Origin: Liolophura sinensis
Lineage: Eukaryota > Mollusca > Polyplacophora > Chitonida > Chitonidae
Assembly: GCF_032854445.1 (NCBI RefSeq)
Contig: NC_088300.1
Coordinates: forward strand, 21,247,608 to 21,311,607
Length of the DNA stretch: 64,000 bases
Direction: 5' to 3'
The position numbers and the translations under genes are program-made. This document shows positions 59,681 through 64,000 of this stretch, piece by piece (positions within the stretch are counted from its first letter, which is position 1; every line of letters begins with the position of its first letter). Below the pieces are notes generated by a model that did no database searches, had not been told where the DNA came from, and saw only the letters and a program-made list of their open reading frames with translations.

Positions 59681-60939
59681 TCAAATTCTTGAAGAACAGT
59701 ATGTGCCATGGGCCCTTGCTGGTATCCAGTGGGGAGTTTAGTGAAAAAATAAAATGTAATTGTAATTACTTCATTGTGTTTTGTGTATGTTACATCTAAA
59801 TCATACATTTTTTATGTAGGTACATTGACGTTCTGTGCATGGAATGAAAAGACTTAGTCTTGTACATGTACATCGTGTTCCTACGTACATGGACCTCTGG
59901 ATTCGAGGGGAGCAGTTTAGCTAAATATTTGGAATATGTTGTACCACAAACACTGCTCCAGTGAATGGCAGCACTTCACTGAGTGGCTAATTGTTCTGGA
60001 GGCTGAAAATCAATTACTCTCTGTTTTTAATCCCTATAGTCTGATCGGCCGTACAATATCCCAACCATGCATGCATAATGTGGTGCTTATACGTCACATG
60101 TTGTTTCCCTCATTTAACAATGTTGGAGCAGTCCTAGGGCTGAAAAGGCAATGGCTGGGCCACAAAACAAGATACATGTATCTCATAATAGACTTCTACA
60201 TTACTACTATGTATACATGTTTTCTGCACACTTTAGGGCTGGGTGTTTGTGAATCGTTAGATCAGCCCTGCTTATACTAGTTCAGACTCTCTTGCTAAGC
60301 CGTGACAGCACTTTACATGTATTGTGTATGCCTGGACAAACTTGATACAAACAGGCACACTTCCAATGCCCTGGCAATAAGCCAATAACTATCAGTTTAT
60401 AGCTAATGACAGTTTACTCTGAATGCTGAATGTTTTCACGCCTAATTACTTGCCTTCACTGCTTGATTTGTCTTGGTAGAGATTGCCTACCAAGCTCAAA
60501 CTATAGTGAATGGTACAACATATGCTTTGACAGTGAACAACACAAAGTTCTATATATATACATGTGCTTAGTTAAACTGATAATGCTTAACAACATAATA
60601 TATATTGTAGGTGATGAGTGTATTCATTTTGTGCACTTGGATCTCTCTTGTTTATCCTGCGTAGACTTTGTCATGATACATTTGTGTGCTAAGCAAGTGT
60701 AATGCCTTTGCAGGATTTTGTCGGCAGTTTGAGCTACTAATTTACATTATCTACAAGTCATCTATTATGGTTAACTCATCCAACTAATACATGTTGGCAT
60801 TAAATAAGAAACCAGATATGCATGTGTGAAGGCAACTACATTATGTACCTGTGTAACGCATTTATGTATACATTTCAATGTATGGACATTTGGTGATGAG
60901 TTTACCGCTTTTATACCATAACCTTTTATACCATGACTG

Positions 60940-61215
60940 CTTTGATAGCTCAATGGTTAGTGATGGCTTCAAAGTGGAGAGACCTGGGATCATCATACCA
61001 AAGACTTTAAAAATGGTACATGCTGTCAGACCAAGGAAACAAGACTGGTTGACCCAGTGACAGTATAATGTGACTGGGTGGGGTGTCATTTCTGGTATCT
61101 TTGGCATGGTGCTTCAGTGGCAGAAGCACTTTGGCAGCAATGACTCGCCCTACCAAAAGAAGACACAGTATATGTATACACATCTAATGACTCCTCATCA
61201 CATGACTGAATGGCA
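60940..61215 (+). mobile_element. SINE-C, tRNA-derived SINE
   Basis: Head with A-box-like GATAGCTCAATGGTTAG and GAGACCTGGGATC, then GTGACTGGGTGGGGTGTCAT and AAGAAGACACAGTATATG. The body blocks match a SINE type I associate with bivalve genomes. Box B is degraded. Confidence 0.65.
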
Positions 61216-61706
61216 TAAAATTCCAAACATTATACATACGTTTATACCATCATTTAGTCAGTCATTAATTACAATGGGTGTATTCATTGTCTGTGTATAT
61301 ATGTATAGAGAGAGAGAGCAGATTCAGCACTCAGGTTATTTTTATGTGAAACCAAAATAAAACTTTTATCATCATTGCTTGTTCATTTTCCGAGATGATC
61401 AGATGATAGTGGAGGTGTCTTTAAATACAGGGCCTTAAGGGTTCAAAACCTTTAGACTTGACATAGTCAAAGCTGGCTGTGTGAAATTTTTGTCCTAGAA
61501 AGAATAAGTTGTGGGTGTTGTACATGTAGATACTCAAGCTGAGTATTAGTCCCCTCTGAAGATGAACTGCTGAACTGTAACATCACAAGGCACACATGTA
61601 CTGTATTTCACCTCAAGTTTGGTGTAAAAAAATGCACTTTCAACAGAAAATAAAGGCCTTAAAATGACCTTCTTGATGCCAACACTTCAGTGTTTTGAAT
61701 GATAAA

Positions 61707-62736
61707 TTAAAGTGAAGATAGAGTCAGCCACTAAAGCTGAATTAATTAATAAAGTTGGTATTCTAGAAATGTTCTAAAAATATTTTTAAAATTCTTCACA
61801 CCTTATCAACGAAATAAATAGCAAACAATCATCAGTACCTAGCCACTCATTGGTGACGCCATTTTGCCATGTTATAGCTATCTAGAATGACGTCACAAAA
61901 CCCGGGAGCTCTCCCATACCATCGGTATTAACAGTGTAACCATGAGAAAACACAAACAAAAATGCCTGATACCCAACCAAAGAGTTTCAGCTCTGTCAGG
62001 TGTTCAAAGGGCCAATGTTTCTTTTAGTTTGGGTCAGGGTGATGCTCATGGACACCGGCATCGTGGTTAGCGGTCCTTCTCTTCCTCGTCCTGCATGAGT
62101 GTAAGCATTTGGTCCAGCTGGCAGTGCCGACTTCAGGGAATTTACCAAACATATCAGGACCTTCCGATTGATAACAGACCCTTTCATTCAGATTTTTTGG
62201 TGAGATATTTTATAAAAAATCTGGCTTTGCTAAGGAAAAATAATGCAAAGTCACAATATTTTTCTTCAAGCAATGGCTCTCACCAGGCGGTTTTCTTGCC
62301 AGCTCACCCTGACAAGTCACTGCAGTCTCCTGCCAAACATGTTACATGGGCAGATGTTCTCAGCTCCCTGTTCATAAATATGTGGTTCAAAATGCATCAG
62401 TTAAACACTTAGACTAACTGCAAAATCCAATGTATTGCGTTGATATCTTTATATCCACTATAAGAAACCACACTGACAATTGAGAGCTAATATGTTTTTT
62501 GACATGACAGCCAATTATCACATGATGCTTTCAGCGCTAGTGATTGGCCAAGTTCATAAAGGCTTCCACTACATGGCTTGGTGTGGGATTGTCCGTCAGT
62601 GCCATATCCCAATTACTGAACCTCATCTTCTCACCTTTTAAAACTTTTTAGAATTGTTTAGATATTTTTCTGTGATAACTGTGTAAATATCAAATTTTCC
62701 ATTTATATGTAGTGGCAGCCTTCATGTTCACTTTAA
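61707..62736. mobile_element. About 1 kb terminal-inverted-repeat element, copy 2
   Basis: The left end reads TTAAAGTGAAGATAGAGTCA; the complement of the right end reads TTAAAGTGAACATGAAGGCT. The inverted repeats are better preserved than in copy 1. It is collinear with copy 1 over its whole length with scattered indels, including TGACGTCAC and GAGCTCTCC blocks. No coding capacity seen. Confidence 0.78.
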
Positions 62737-63420
62737 TCAAACTTCATAAAACTATCTTAATTGGCACTGTAAAGTGGATGAGCCAATCAGAATCAAGGAA
62801 AATGTGTCAGTTGAAAAATGCTAACTTTAGGTGAAACACAGTATGTGCCTTTTGAGGGTATGCCCTTGGAGTGTACTGGGTAGGGGACAAGACTCACTAG
62901 GGCAAGTGACCATCTGGATGCTCACCATTTTCAATACCCCCATCACCTGCCATAAGGCCTGGGCTCATTACTTGAAGGGAGTTTTAGAAAAGACCAATGC
63001 ACTATCAGCACTGCAAGTCTCCTGAAGAGAGAGAGAGAGAGAGAGGCGGGAGTGGGGAGGAGTTGGTCATCAAAGTGCTATGTTAAAAACAACACAGGGT
63101 TGATAAAGTCAAAAAGTTGATGGTTGATGTAGGTTTAGTAGCACCCTAATTTAAGATATTGGTTTGTAGCATGTAACCTTTAAAACATGTATAGTGAAGT
63201 AAAATTCTACAAGCAATAATTTTCTAGCTAAAACTGCATTTTGCATATTGACACTTTCATATTTGGAAATGTTGAGGTCATATACATGTATGTTTGTACT
63301 TTAGCATCTCAGCTACAATAATATTTATGCACTTTTCAGGTATGTAACTATAATCAAAACCATATTTAGGTATTTAAAAATGACCTGCCATGCTTATAAT
63401 TATACATTGCTAATTTGAAG

Positions 63421-63504
63421 GATTTCATTGTCTTTGTTCAGAACTATATATATATATATATTATATATATATATATATAAGTTCTGAGCAAAGACAATGA
63501 AATC
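63421..63504. repeat. 84 bp near-perfect palindrome around an AT repeat
   Basis: Left arm GATTTCATTGTCTTTGTTCA-GAAC and right arm complementary to it, with one T/C difference, enclose an (AT)n centre that is itself self-complementary. Confidence 0.93.
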
Positions 63505-64000
63505 GTGTAGGTCTACTTACACAAGTTACACATTGAACTAAATCATTTTACAAGTGCTTGTTTTATCTTAAATGTACACCCATACACATTTGGCACCTGA
63601 CAGCAAATCCAGTACATGTTTATATTTGTGCTGAGTCAACATTATTGGATTCTAGAACTGTATCAGAGGAACTTCTTAGAGAAATATTTTTTCAGTGACA
63701 TTACATAATTCATGTATGTACATTGATTAAACGTTACATCACGGAGGAAAAGCTTGGAATTTCATATATAACTTGTGAAGTGGTGTGTTGATAAGATCTA
63801 TGCATTATTTATGTCAAATGTACATGTTAGCATCAAAGGGGTGAAGTTGATTGATGTTCTGTGTGTGTAGTAATTTTCCAATGAGCTGTTAGCTCATGTT
63901 CAAGGTTTCAACTGGTGGCGATCAAGAACTGTTATTTATACCTCCATCTGCTGCAGTCAGTGATCTGCTGATAACTGATATAACTGCCTGCACATCTCCC

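Larger units (their letters stand above)
56135..64000 (+). other. Intron sequence to the right edge
   Basis: I found no exon of PPP4R4 or of the acidic-exon gene. The stretch contains a dispersed repeat piece (56376-56460), SINEs (59040-59275, 59553-59680, 60940-61215), a (TGTC)n microsatellite, the second terminal-inverted-repeat element (61707-62736), a (GA)n run at 63026-63044 and the palindrome at 63421-63504. Confidence 0.5.

Overview
The window looks like nuclear DNA of a lophotrochozoan animal, most probably a marine bivalve or other mollusc. It has AT-rich introns with GT-AG splice sites. Several tRNA-derived SINE families are present, carrying the tails and core blocks I know from bivalve genomes. 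The word TACATGTA is frequent, and the protein-coding genes are clearly animal. There is no prokaryotic, organellar or CRISPR content. All identifications come from reading translated exons against remembered family sequences; no search was run.

Layout. (1) About 33.85 kb down to 1.17 kb, minus strand: an EHBP1 orthologue (EH domain-binding protein 1). Twenty coding exons can be placed, covering the N-terminal C2-like domain, an NPF-motif array, the calponin-homology domain and the start of the C-terminal bMERB domain. The last exon or exons lie left of base 1. (2) 34,251 to 42,214, plus strand, divergent from EHBP1: a complete nine-exon, about 711-residue C2H2 zinc-finger protein with one atypical N-terminal finger and four C-terminal fingers. 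I could not name its orthologue. The two genes start roughly 400 bp apart and probably share a promoter. (3) 48,486 onward, plus strand: the first two coding exons of a PPP4R4 orthologue (protein phosphatase 4 regulatory subunit 4). Its remaining HEAT-repeat exons are not recognised before the right edge. Inside what would be its second intron sits a large acidic coding exon (54,969-56,134) that starts with its own ATG and ends in the same splice phase as PPP4R4 exon 2. It may be an alternative first exon or a separate gene.

The rest is intron, a long 3' region and mobile or tandem DNA: at least three tRNA-derived SINE families, a pair of about 1 kb terminal-inverted-repeat elements, a 236 bp Tc1/mariner-like deletion derivative with a leftover transposase start, three minisatellites, an 84 bp near-perfect palindrome and many microsatellites.

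The most unusual observation is a 15-unit, 82 bp minisatellite directly upstream of the EHBP1 start codon. Its unit is a copy of the gene's own 3' splice site plus 5' UTR, so the first coding exon is preceded by 14 tandem candidate acceptor sites. Two apparent single-base frame disruptions in EHBP1 (exons 2 and 6, both beside homopolymers) are most easily read as assembly errors.
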